From assembly GCA_046297095.1 (NCBI GenBank), contig JBKCNS010000001.1, positions 60,922 through 124,921 on the forward strand: a stretch of DNA of 64,000 nucleotides, given 5' to 3'. The notes below the pieces were generated by a model that made no database searches, was not told the origin of the DNA, and saw only the letters and a list, made by a program, of their open reading frames with translations. Positions 17,535 to 25,379 of this stretch are shown here, piece after piece; positions within the stretch are counted from its first letter, which is position 1, and the number at the start of each line of letters is the position of its first letter. The translations under genes were made by a program, and so were the position numbers. Source of the stretch: JBBATK01 sp046297095. Its GTDB lineage: Bacteria; Bacteroidota; Ignavibacteria; Kapaibacteriales; NICIL-2.

Positions 17535-18507
17535 GCACGGTATGTAGTAGCCTTGCCGGCTGCACCGCCAGCACGCGCACAGACGCCGGGGCATTCACCG
17601 TGGGAATAATGCTGCCGGTAGTATCGTTCAGCAACTGCGCATAATCTACGCTTACAGAAATGTCGTTGGCAGTGAGAGCTTCCACCACCTGAATTCCCCC
17701 GCGAACACTAACGCTCACACGCATGGGAAGAAGTGAGTGAGCGCTGCTTGGTCCGTTTGCACCGGCAGCAATTGGCGCATTTGGAGCACTTGGGGCATTA
17801 GGCGCGTTAGGCGCACCCTGTATCACCACCGGAACATCCTCGATCTCTACGTCGGCACTGCGCTGTACACGTGCTCGGTAATACACGGCCTTTGGCTCTA
17901 CGGTAATATTTGCGCGAAGCGAGTCGGATACACCTACATAACCTGTAATATCCTCCTTGATACCGGCAATCTCGCGAGCCCGAGTAGGCCATGAACTAAT
18001 GGCGGAAAGCACCTTGATATTCCCACGAATATTCACACTGTCCGGCATCATTTCCGTGGAACCAACCACCATGAATCCCGGCGCTGTTTCCACACGCACC
18101 TGCGAACGAAGCGGAACGCGCTTCTGCCCTACTATACCAAGCTGAACATCAAACTCATCGCTCAGTACCTCCACTACCGTGGCAGGCACCGGCGCGCGAA
18201 ACCCAAGCTTCATATCCTGTATGCCGATGCGAACAGATGTTGATGTGCTCTGCGTAAGATCCAGTACACACGAGCTCTGCGCATTTAGGTAGAGAATGTT
18301 AATCAAGTGCCAACCGGTAGCTCGCAGCTTTAATCGTACGTCCGACGCAACCAGTGTTTCTATACTGCGATTCGACGGCAGAACAAACTCCAGCGGCACC
18401 GAGGTTACTACTTCGTAGGTACTGCGCATGCTCACAAACAGCCATAGCGCCAAAGCCAGCACCACACTGAAGATTGTTGTTCGCAAAGAAAAACCCGGCG
18501 TCGTCAT
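17482..18507 (-). CDS. YbbR-like domain protein
   Basis: Membrane-anchored protein with YbbR/CdaR-like repeats. It has one N-terminal transmembrane helix (residues about 9-26, TTIFSVVLALALWLFVSM, in part) and a periplasmic part with several beta-rich YbbR units beginning VTSVPLEFVLPSN. Segments such as VPLRSQVRVETAPGFMVVGS and PDSVNIRGNIKVL are typical. In Firmicutes, CdaR regulates a diadenylate cyclase, but no such gene is adjacent here. A Pro/Ala-rich linker (about residues 230-247) contains NAP repeats encoded by a 9-bp tandem repeat (17774-17818). It is probably cotranscribed after the DUF58 gene. The tail overlaps queA. Confidence 0.88.
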   Translation of the reverse strand: MTTPGFSLRTTIFSVVLALALWLFVSMRSTYEVVTSVPLEFVLPSNRSIETLVASDVRLKLRATGWHLINILYLNAQSSCVLDLTQSTSTSVRIGIQDMKLGFRAPVPATVVEVLSDEFDVQLGIVGQKRVPLRSQVRVETAPGFMVVGSTEMMPDSVNIRGNIKVLSAISSWPTRAREIAGIKEDITGYVGVSDSLRANITVEPKAVYYRARVQRSADVEIEDVPVVIQGAPNAPNAPSAPNAPIAAGANGPSSAHSLLPMRVSVSVRGGIQVVEALTANDISVSVDYAQLLNDTTGSIIPTVNAPASVRVLAVQPARLLHTVLSSERPRPERAATRRRN

Positions 18508-18608
18508 GTAAGCTATTCTCCGTTTATCCGGTATTGTTTAGGTACGAAGTTTCGAACCCCATGTTGTTACAGCGCAGCCGCCGGCCCTGTAATGCTTCTC
18601 CAACATCG

Positions 18609-19508
18609 CTAACCCCGTACGGTGGCACGCCGGGCCACGTATTCGGTAAGGGCTTTATCGAAGGGCGTAGATGTGGTTACCCGCAGGAAATCTACATTCA
18701 TTTTGTAACACTCGCTGCGTAATGCATCATTGAAGCGCGCAAATGATTCTCTGTACGATGTTTGAATATGAATGGGCTGTGTAACAAGCTCATCGCCGGT
18801 TTCCATATCCACGAAGTTCGCGGCCCATCCAAAATCGAAGTCCACTTCTCGGGGATCCAGCACCTGAATAGCAAGCACGTCATGCCGTTGGTGCCGAAAA
18901 TGTTTGAGCGCACTGATGATAGATTCCGGCTCGTCGAGAAAGTCGCTGATAATGACCACAAAACTCCGCCGTGAAATACGCTCGGCCAGAACATCCAATG
19001 CTGCCGACGTTCCCGTGCCGCCGGACGGTGCTGCCACATCCAGCGCAGAAATAAGCTCGCGCACATACGAGAGCTTCGCTCGCGGAGGCAGATATGTTCT
19101 CACCTCGGTGTCGTACAATGCAATGCCCGCAGCATCTTTCTGCTTCAACATCAAATAGCTCAACGCCGAGGCCAAGTACGTGGCATAGGCATACTTCGTG
19201 ATGTTCCCTTCGGAGGCATATCCCATCGAGGCACTTCCGTCTACCGCTACCACCGCGCGCAGATTCGTTTCCTCCTCGAACTGCTTCACATAGTACCTGT
19301 CTGTGCGGGAATACACTTTCCAATCGATATACTTTATCTCGTCGCCCGGCCGGTACTGACGGTGCTCGGCGAATTCAACGCTAAAGCCGTGAAAGGGAGA
19401 TTTATGCAAGCCCGTGATGAAGCCCTCTACAACCAGACGCGCACGCAGCTCCATGTTTTCGAGCTGTGCCACTACATCGGGCTGAAGGTATTTCTTGTAT
19501 GCTTCCAC
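18609..19508 (-). CDS. DUF58 / von Willebrand A-like protein
   Basis: 299-residue cytoplasmic protein of the DUF58 family. The N-terminal hallmark is HRQYRPGDEIKYIDWKVYSR, and the vWA-like domain has the metal-site motif DGSASMG. DUF58 proteins usually sit beside a MoxR ATPase and membrane vWA proteins; here there is no MoxR gene in view. Its stop is 101 bp upstream of the YbbR gene, and the two lie in the same direction. Role unknown; in other bacteria the module is linked to protein activation or envelope stress. Confidence 0.92.
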   Translation of the reverse strand: MEAYKKYLQPDVVAQLENMELRARLVVEGFITGLHKSPFHGFSVEFAEHRQYRPGDEIKYIDWKVYSRTDRYYVKQFEEETNLRAVVAVDGSASMGYASEGNITKYAYATYLASALSYLMLKQKDAAGIALYDTEVRTYLPPRAKLSYVRELISALDVAAPSGGTGTSAALDVLAERISRRSFVVIISDFLDEPESIISALKHFRHQRHDVLAIQVLDPREVDFDFGWAANFVDMETGDELVTQPIHIQTSYRESFARFNDALRSECYKMNVDFLRVTTSTPFDKALTEYVARRATVRG

Positions 19509-19541
19509 AGAATAGACTGAGTGTTAAGTATTTGCGTGTGC

Positions 19542-19606
19542 ATTCGAGTTGTGTATTCACACTGCGCATTCGAGTACTGTATTCGCACTACGCGTTCTAA
19601 CCTTGC
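19542..19606. repeat. 13-bp degenerate tandem repeat
   Basis: Five consecutive 13-bp units: ATTCGAGTTGTGT, ATTCACACTGCGC, ATTCGAGTACTGT, ATTCGCACTACGC, GTTCTAACCTTGC. They lie just upstream of the DUF58 gene in the divergent spacer, and alternate units are more alike, giving a 26-bp higher-order period as at 14095-14220. Confidence 0.8.
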
Positions 19607-19755
19607 ATTCACCGGGGTGGCCACTGCAACTGAGCATGAGCACCCTGCGCAGAGTATCGAGATACGCCGTGCAGGTATACACGCAGAAATGAAGTTAGCA
19701 TTGCATAGGCTGTACTGCGCGCGCAAGATAGCACCATGTGCTATTTTTGCTGACC

Positions 19756-20397
19756 ATGATCAACGAATCAAACGCGGAGTGTAATTCCGCAGACTATTGG
19801 TCCGAGCGCTATCGCAGTGGTGATGCGCCCTGGGACTTACGCGAGGAGACTGCCGTGTTTGCGGCGCTGCGCACAACAAACCCGTTGTTCATGCCACGCC
19901 CCGAAGAGTCGCGCACGCTCCTGGTGCCGGGCTGCGGCTTTGGTCATGATGCTATTTCCTTTGCGCAAGCCGGATACAAGGTAACTGCTGTAGATTTCGC
20001 ACCGGAACCACTGGAGCAGTTGCGCAGCGCATCAGAGCATGCCGGTGTGGCGCTCTCTATACTTGAACGCGACGTATTCACTCTGCGATGGGATTTGCCA
20101 GACAGCTTCGATGTGGTGTTGGAATACACCTGCTATTGCGCACTCGATCCTTCGCGGCGCAGTGAGTACGTGCACATGCTGGGCGCGGTGACTAAACCCG
20201 GCGGACTTGTAGCCGGGCTCTTCTTTCCGCTGGACGATGTGCAACGGTCCGGACCACCGTACAACGTTCAGGAATCCGAAGTGTATCATCAGTTTGAAGA
20301 AGCAGGGTTCATTTGTGTGAGCTCGGATGTTCCTCGTGAATCGCACCCTGCCCGTGCCGGTCGTGAACGACTAATGATTTTCCGTAAACGTCAATAA
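19756..20397 (+). CDS. TPMT-like SAM-dependent methyltransferase
   Basis: Class I methyltransferase, 213 residues from ATG 19756 (MINESNAE), similar to the thiopurine S-methyltransferase family. It has ADYWSERYRSGDAPWDL near the start, then the SAM-binding glycine motif LVPGCGFGHDAISFAQ, the acidic strand end VTAVDFAP, and FDVVLEYTCYCALDP. Substrate unknown; bacterial relatives methylate tellurite, selenite or small thiols. It is 8 bp upstream of the rhodanese gene and followed by an OsmC gene, which together suggest sulfur, selenium or redox chemistry. The ORF could also start at 19738. Confidence 0.88.
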   Translation: MINESNAECNSADYWSERYRSGDAPWDLREETAVFAALRTTNPLFMPRPEESRTLLVPGCGFGHDAISFAQAGYKVTAVDFAPEPLEQLRSASEHAGVALSILERDVFTLRWDLPDSFDVVLEYTCYCALDPSRRSEYVHMLGAVTKPGGLVAGLFFPLDDVQRSGPPYNVQESEVYHQFEEAGFICVSSDVPRESHPARAGRERLMIFRKRQ

Positions 20398-20405
20398 TCA
20401 ACATC

Positions 20406-20768
20406 ATGCTCAATCGTCTTTTGCAAAAGTTATTATCGCTTTTTTCATCATCCACTTCTTCATCTATGATTTCCACCATCACTGTTGATGAGCTCCGCTC
20501 CAGAATGCAAGCAAATGAAGACCTGTTTATTCTGGATGTACGCCAACCCGAAGAACACGCGGCAGCTCGCATTTGCGACGGCCCGCTTATTCCGCTTGGT
20601 GAATTGCCGGCACGAATGGGCGAGCTGGAAAATGTTCGCAATCGCGAGATTATCGTGTATTGCCGCAGCGGCGCTCGTAGCGGCCAAGCAGCGCAATTCC
20701 TGACACAGCAGGGCTTTCAGTGCACCAACGTGATGGGCGGTATTCTGGCGTGGAATCAATCCAAGTGA
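20406..20768 (+). CDS. Rhodanese-like sulfurtransferase
   Basis: Single-domain rhodanese, 120 residues. Active-site loop CRSGARS (catalytic Cys at about residue 82) lies in IVYCRSGARSGQAAQFL, preceded by DVRQPEEHAAARI, the typical first-half motif. It transfers sulfane sulfur between thiols. The N-terminal 20 residues are hydrophobic and Ser-rich (LLQKLLSLFSSSTSSSMIS, in part). The true start may be the later ATG at 20466 (MISTITVDEL), which gives a normal-length rhodanese of 100 residues. It lies 8 bp after the methyltransferase gene. Confidence 0.93.
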   Translation: MLNRLLQKLLSLFSSSTSSSMISTITVDELRSRMQANEDLFILDVRQPEEHAAARICDGPLIPLGELPARMGELENVRNREIIVYCRSGARSGQAAQFLTQQGFQCTNVMGGILAWNQSK

Positions 20769-20772
20769 TAGA

Positions 20773-20810
20773 CCGAGGATACACCTAGGATACTCCGAGG
20801 ATAATCCGAC
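20773..20810. repeat. Short degenerate tandem repeat (GAGGATA/TAGGATA)
   Basis: CCGAGGATACAC, CTAGGATACT, CCGAGGATAAT and a partial CCGAC are spaced 10-12 bp apart between the rhodanese and OsmC genes. Confidence 0.65.
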
Positions 20811-20836
20811 TACAAACCACCAACCCGGCACACATC

Positions 20837-21253
20837 ATGGACATCACCCTGAACTTTCACGGCGGACATCATTTCACAGGCACCGATGCCAAGGGAATGA
20901 TGACGCAATTCGATTCGCCCATCGATGGCGCAGCTCCACTTGCTGCATCGCCGATGAGCATTATGCTGCAGTCGTTAGCGGCATGTACCTCTATAGACAT
21001 CGTGGACATTCTTGTGAAGAAGCGCAAGACCATTAGCTCGTTCAGCGTACGCGTCCATGCCGAGCGCTCGGAGGAACATCCCAAAGTATTCACCAAAGCG
21101 GCAATGCACTTCTCGCTAACCAGCCCCGACGCAGCCGTCAGCGATCTTGAGCGATGCATCGAACTTTCTCAAGAGAAATATTGCAGCGTTGCGGCAATGT
21201 TTAAGCGCAGCGGTTGTGAGATCAGCACTGTTGCCCAGGTTATTGCCGGTTAA
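20837..21253 (+). CDS. OsmC family protein
   Basis: 138-residue OsmC/Ohr fold protein. Family features: the early GGHHFTGTD beta strands, SPMSIMLQSLAACTSIDIVDIL around the first conserved Cys (position about 52), and the second Cys in SQEKYCSVAAMFK. The two Cys residues match the thiol pair used by OsmC/Ohr peroxidases. It likely detoxifies organic hydroperoxides. It is downstream of the rhodanese gene and 42 bp upstream of the GH13-like gene, all in the same direction. Confidence 0.93.
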   Translation: MDITLNFHGGHHFTGTDAKGMMTQFDSPIDGAAPLAASPMSIMLQSLAACTSIDIVDILVKKRKTISSFSVRVHAERSEEHPKVFTKAAMHFSLTSPDAAVSDLERCIELSQEKYCSVAAMFKRSGCEISTVAQVIAG

Positions 21254-21295
21254 GACGTATAGAAACAGCCGTACTTCTCATCATCCTTACCTGCC

Positions 21296-23050
21296 ATGCC
21301 GCTTCCCCACTTGCAGCGACTGCTGGGCGAACTCCGGCGGCTTGAAGAGCTAGAGAAATCTTCTACAGCGCGGGCTGCATACGCATTGCCCGCGCTGTGG
21401 TTTGCACCGCACAACAGGAACGGCCGCGTGGTAGTGCAATCGCCCGCTGCTACCTTTGCCACTGCTATTGAGCAGATAATCAATGCACCTCAACAACCCC
21501 AACCGACCGGCCCGGATCGGTGTACCATCTATTCGCTTTTGGTGCGCTATGCCACAGCCTTTGATCACGACAATAGTTCCGGCGCGGAACACGAACCATG
21601 GTATACTGACAGCATCAGTGCATCAAGCGCGCTAAACACCGCAAGCATCGCGAGCAATACCGACACTGCAAGCGCTGCTCATGCAGAGCTGACCGCATTA
21701 TGTACACGAGACGGTTGGCGATGCACAGGCACCTTTTTGAAAACTATTCTCCTGCTTCCCTATCTGAAGCACCTGGGAATAAACACGCTGTATGTGTTGC
21801 CGGTGTTTGCACCCGGGCAGGTGCATCGCAAAGGTTCACTGGGTTCGGTGTTTGCCGTTAGGGATCTTCATGCTCTGGACCCCATGCTCGCTGAGCCGCT
21901 CTGCGCCTTGTCTGCAGAGGATCAGTTCCACGCCTTTGTGGAGACATGTCATCATTTGGGATTCAAGATCCTCTGTGAGTTTCCGCTGCGCACTACCTCC
22001 AGAGACGCGCGTTGGTGTACGGAGCATCCGGAGTGGTATTACTGGGTGCGGGAGAGCGCCGGCAGGCTGCGACCACCATCATTCACCGACGAGCAACTGA
22101 GTATTATTCGCAGTAAAGTTCATCGTAAAGACTGGCGCGATCTTCCCCAACCCGGCGAAGCGTATCGCGAGTTGTTTGTGGATATTCCAAAGGAATTGGC
22201 CACCACTCATCGCGATGCCCGCGGTCAGGTATTTGCAGAGTCGGGCGGCGGATCGCGCTGCGAGATTCCCGGTGCGTTTGCGGATTATCCTCCGGACGAC
22301 TCGCAGCCATTGTGGGACGACGTCACGTATTTGCGTTTGCACAATCATCCAAACTTTGCCTACATGGCGTACAACACTATTCGCATGTACGATGAACATT
22401 TGCGCAAGAGCATGTACGAACGCAGCGACCTATGGCAAGAGCTTAGCGATGTGATTCCCGCGCACATTCGGCGATTTGATATCGATGGTGCGGTGCTGGA
22501 TATGAGCCATGCATTGCCCGATAAACTTCGCTCCATGATTATCAATAACGCCCGCGCCCTAAAGCCCGAGTTTGTGTTTGTGGAGGAGAATTTTACTCAA
22601 GAGCAGGAATCCGCAGCGCTAGGCTTCGACGCCGTGCTGGGTGATTCGTGGTGGCATGCAGGGTCCGTGGAATCGTTGCAAGAGTATGTGGCAAAGAATG
22701 AAGAAAGTACCGAGGAGAATCAAACCGGAATACACACTGCTATGCCGGTGTTTGCCGCTCTGGACACCCACAACACGCCTCGCTGTGCCACGCGCATTCG
22801 TCGCGATGAGCTTGCGTCTGCTTATGCCACGGTCTTCTCGCTAAAGAACAGCATTCCTATGGTTCTTCAGGGTTCGGAGTTCGGCGAAACCACGCCTATC
22901 AATACGGGATTGCTTTTTAGCGAAGAACAACTTGCCATGTATCCGCCGCAGCGTTTAGCATTGTTCTCCGCCGTACGCATGATGTGGGAGAATGCGGACC
23001 TGGCTCTACGAGACGAGGTAAGGATGTTGTTGCTATCGTCGCGAATGTGA
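21296..23050 (+). CDS. Divergent GH13-like protein (alpha-amylase superfamily)
   Basis: 584-residue protein with an (alpha/beta)8 barrel like that of GH13 enzymes. LLPYLKHLGINTLYVLPVFA (in part) corresponds to region V/I; then come RFDIDGAVLDMSHALP (region II), FVFVEENFTQEQ (acid/base Glu region III) and FAALDTHNTPR (region IV). The pattern is closest to the GlgE-type maltosyltransferase branch, especially the FVEENFT and DTHNTPR segments. The Arg normally two residues before the nucleophile Asp in GH13 (RxD) is Asp here (FDID). It may be inactive or have a changed substrate. A Ser/Ala-rich linker at residues about 102-128 looks low-complexity. There is no signal peptide. Function is uncertain. 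Confidence 0.75.
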   Translation: MPLPHLQRLLGELRRLEELEKSSTARAAYALPALWFAPHNRNGRVVVQSPAATFATAIEQIINAPQQPQPTGPDRCTIYSLLVRYATAFDHDNSSGAEHEPWYTDSISASSALNTASIASNTDTASAAHAELTALCTRDGWRCTGTFLKTILLLPYLKHLGINTLYVLPVFAPGQVHRKGSLGSVFAVRDLHALDPMLAEPLCALSAEDQFHAFVETCHHLGFKILCEFPLRTTSRDARWCTEHPEWYYWVRESAGRLRPPSFTDEQLSIIRSKVHRKDWRDLPQPGEAYRELFVDIPKELATTHRDARGQVFAESGGGSRCEIPGAFADYPPDDSQPLWDDVTYLRLHNHPNFAYMAYNTIRMYDEHLRKSMYERSDLWQELSDVIPAHIRRFDIDGAVLDMSHALPDKLRSMIINNARALKPEFVFVEENFTQEQESAALGFDAVLGDSWWHAGSVESLQEYVAKNEESTEENQTGIHTAMPVFAALDTHNTPRCATRIRRDELASAYATVFSLKNSIPMVLQGSEFGETTPINTGLLFSEEQLAMYPPQRLALFSAVRMMWENADLALRDEVRMLLLSSRM

Positions 23051-23119
23051 TTTTCTCGAATATGCTCTTCGCCGAAAGCATGCAGCATTCATCGTCAAAA
23101 TCACTGCCGCACACACCCA

Positions 23120-25213
23120 TCAATGAAGCACCACTACCGTAGCGTTTCCATACAGTTGGCCGGCCTGTACACGCACGGCATACACGCCCGATGGCAGCGA
23201 CTGCACATCTGTTTGAATAGCACCCCTTTCGTCCGACTGAGCAAGTGCCCTACATGCAACTGCGCCTTGTACCGTGCACATTGTGAGCTCTACCGTCATT
23301 GATGCATACCTAGGGGGAAGTTGTATGGTCATAAACTCCTGTGCCGGCTGGGTGCGCACAGAGATATTGCCAAAGGATGATCCGTCGGCATATAAATAAT
23401 CTTCAACACTCGTTACAAGCACAGGCGAATACACTACTCCTTCTCCTTCAATGCCGGCCATCACCACGCCACTGTTCTCGGCAACACCCAAGGCATACTT
23501 GCTCTGCAAACCGCGTACTTCCTCGGTCCACGTGAAGCCGCCATTGGTGCTCTCGAAAATTCCCGCGCCATAGGCGGCGGCAAACACGGAGCTGTGCGTT
23601 GCTCCCTGTCGGCGCATTCCGCTTTGCGACGCAGTCACGGCCGTAACATCGCTCAGCAACACACTGTGCATAAGTCGCTGTTGCCACGTGCGCCCGGAAT
23701 CCGGACTGATAAGTACATCCTGACCCGCAAGCCCTACCACAATTGCACCATCAACCACTGCAACTGATGTGTACCAATGCTCAACATTCTCGTAAACAAG
23801 GGTAAAGCTCGCGGCATTATCTGTGCTTTGCAAAATCTCGCCTTCCTCGGTGACGGCAATAACGGAATTACCCATCATAGTCATCGAGCTTACCGATCCG
23901 CTCCGCACAGAACTTGCGCGCCACGTTGAGCCATTGTCTGTGCTGAGCTGTATTCCCTTTGAAGCACAGCCGGCCACAAGATTTGCTCCCGCGCGAAGCA
24001 CACTGTACACGGTGTCTCCGGCAAGCGGTCCGCCGTTCCATTCCAACCCGCCATCTCTGGACACATACAGGCCATCGTCGGTGGCTGCTATCACCGAGCC
24101 GTTGTCTTTGATCATCGCGTACACTTCTCCGTAAAACGGCAACCACTGCCACACGCTGCCGCCGTTCTCGGAAATGGCTATGCCGCTTCCCGCGGCAAAG
24201 CTTGGCTCGCTTGCAGATGATGACGGAAGAAAACACCGAATGGGTACGGCCGTAAGATTTGTGCTGCGATCGCTAAATGTTTCTCCCGCATCGGTAGATC
24301 GGAACACGCCATCCAGCCATGTACCTGCCATCACTTCCGCGCCACTGACGCTCAACGAAAACACCGATTCGTCCGCCAGATTCGATGCCACCCAGGGGCC
24401 GCTTGCAACGCGCACTTCCACGCCGCTTGTATCGGTTCCGGCAAATAATGTATCACCCCGAAGAGCCACGCACCAAACACTTTGGCCTTGCTGACCGGCA
24501 GGCAACCACGTGGAGCCGTTTCGGGAAACTGCCACGCCAAACTCCCCGCAGGCCGCTATGGTACTTGCGTTTGCAGCTAAGCCATACACACTTCCGCGAT
24601 TGGAAAGACCGGAGCTTGTCCATGTTTTACCATTGTCTACGGACACAAACACGCCGTCGGCATCAGTGCCGGCATACAGTGAGGTGCCGCGTATTGCCAC
24701 GGCATACACACTCTTGCCTGCCAAGCCATTGGTCCATTCTGCGCCATTGGTGGTTACAAACACACCATTGCCATCGCTTCCTGCCACGATGACATTCGTA
24801 GCTGCCGCCACACACCACAGGTATTCGGTGGTAAGATTCTTTTGCCAGGTGATTCCGTTATCAACACTGCGAAACACACCACCGGAACCATCTTCGGCGG
24901 CGTAGCCTATAGCCGCGTAGATGGTATCGCCCACCGAAGCAAGGCCATTCACAGTTGCCGAACGAATGCCCCGCAACGACCACGTCGCACCGGCATTAGA
25001 ACTAACAAACAATCCTGTTTCGGTTCCGGCAAGCACATCACCACTCGGCAGATGTAGCATAGCGCCAACCGTGCCGCCGTCTAATCCTTGGGCGTGTTTC
25101 CAGTTAAGGTTTTGCGCGTGCAGGTTTGTGCAGAAACTCATGAATACAGTTGCAAGAACAATGCTGAACACCCGAGCAGGCACAGCGCACCACACGTTGT
25201 GATGGAGATTCAT
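23120..25213 (-). CDS. Secreted beta-propeller protein with T9SS tail
   Basis: 697 residues from ATG 25213 (MNLHHNVWC); the ATG-less upstream extension to 25270 is not needed. The signal peptide ends near NLHAQ. The body is a long series of repeats with the pattern S-x-D-x-G-x-T-W and V-x-A-G-T-x-x-x-G (for example FRSVDNGITWQ and YAGTDADGVFVS), as in Ycf48/BNR-like or sialidase-type propellers. The last 80 residues are a T9SS type A sorting domain (NISVRTQPAQEFMTIQLP ... LPSGVYAVRVQ). The protein is expected at the cell surface. Ligand unknown. It is similar in layout to the propellers at 53833 and 55960, but in GC-richer sequence. Confidence 0.9.
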   Translation of the reverse strand: MNLHHNVWCAVPARVFSIVLATVFMSFCTNLHAQNLNWKHAQGLDGGTVGAMLHLPSGDVLAGTETGLFVSSNAGATWSLRGIRSATVNGLASVGDTIYAAIGYAAEDGSGGVFRSVDNGITWQKNLTTEYLWCVAAATNVIVAGSDGNGVFVTTNGAEWTNGLAGKSVYAVAIRGTSLYAGTDADGVFVSVDNGKTWTSSGLSNRGSVYGLAANASTIAACGEFGVAVSRNGSTWLPAGQQGQSVWCVALRGDTLFAGTDTSGVEVRVASGPWVASNLADESVFSLSVSGAEVMAGTWLDGVFRSTDAGETFSDRSTNLTAVPIRCFLPSSSASEPSFAAGSGIAISENGGSVWQWLPFYGEVYAMIKDNGSVIAATDDGLYVSRDGGLEWNGGPLAGDTVYSVLRAGANLVAGCASKGIQLSTDNGSTWRASSVRSGSVSSMTMMGNSVIAVTEEGEILQSTDNAASFTLVYENVEHWYTSVAVVDGAIVVGLAGQDVLISPDSGRTWQQRLMHSVLLSDVTAVTASQSGMRRQGATHSSVFAAAYGAGIFESTNGGFTWTEEVRGLQSKYALGVAENSGVVMAGIEGEGVVYSPVLVTSVEDYLYADGSSFGNISVRTQPAQEFMTIQLPPRYASMTVELTMCTVQGAVACRALAQSDERGAIQTDVQSLPSGVYAVRVQAGQLYGNATVVVLH

Positions 25214-25276
25214 ATCGGTAGTAGACAAAAGGTTAAAGGCAGAGCGTATGGGCAATAAAACAGGTGCCATTAAATA

Positions 25277-25300
25277 TCATGATCACGATCACGATCATGA
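25277..25300. promoter_or_regulatory. Inverted repeat upstream of the propeller gene
   Basis: TCATGATC and GATCATGA are perfect 8-bp arms separated by ACGATCAC. This lies 63 bp upstream of the ATG at 25213 and just after the convergently placed end of aspS. It also has a 6-bp direct repetition, ATCACG ATCACG ATCATG. It may be an operator; there is no T-run to make it a terminator. Confidence 0.45.
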
Positions 25301-25379
25301 TGGGTGATACACGGCATTAATGATCAACAAGCATTGATCTCATGGAGTACCATTCAACAACACCGATGGCCGCAAAGGG

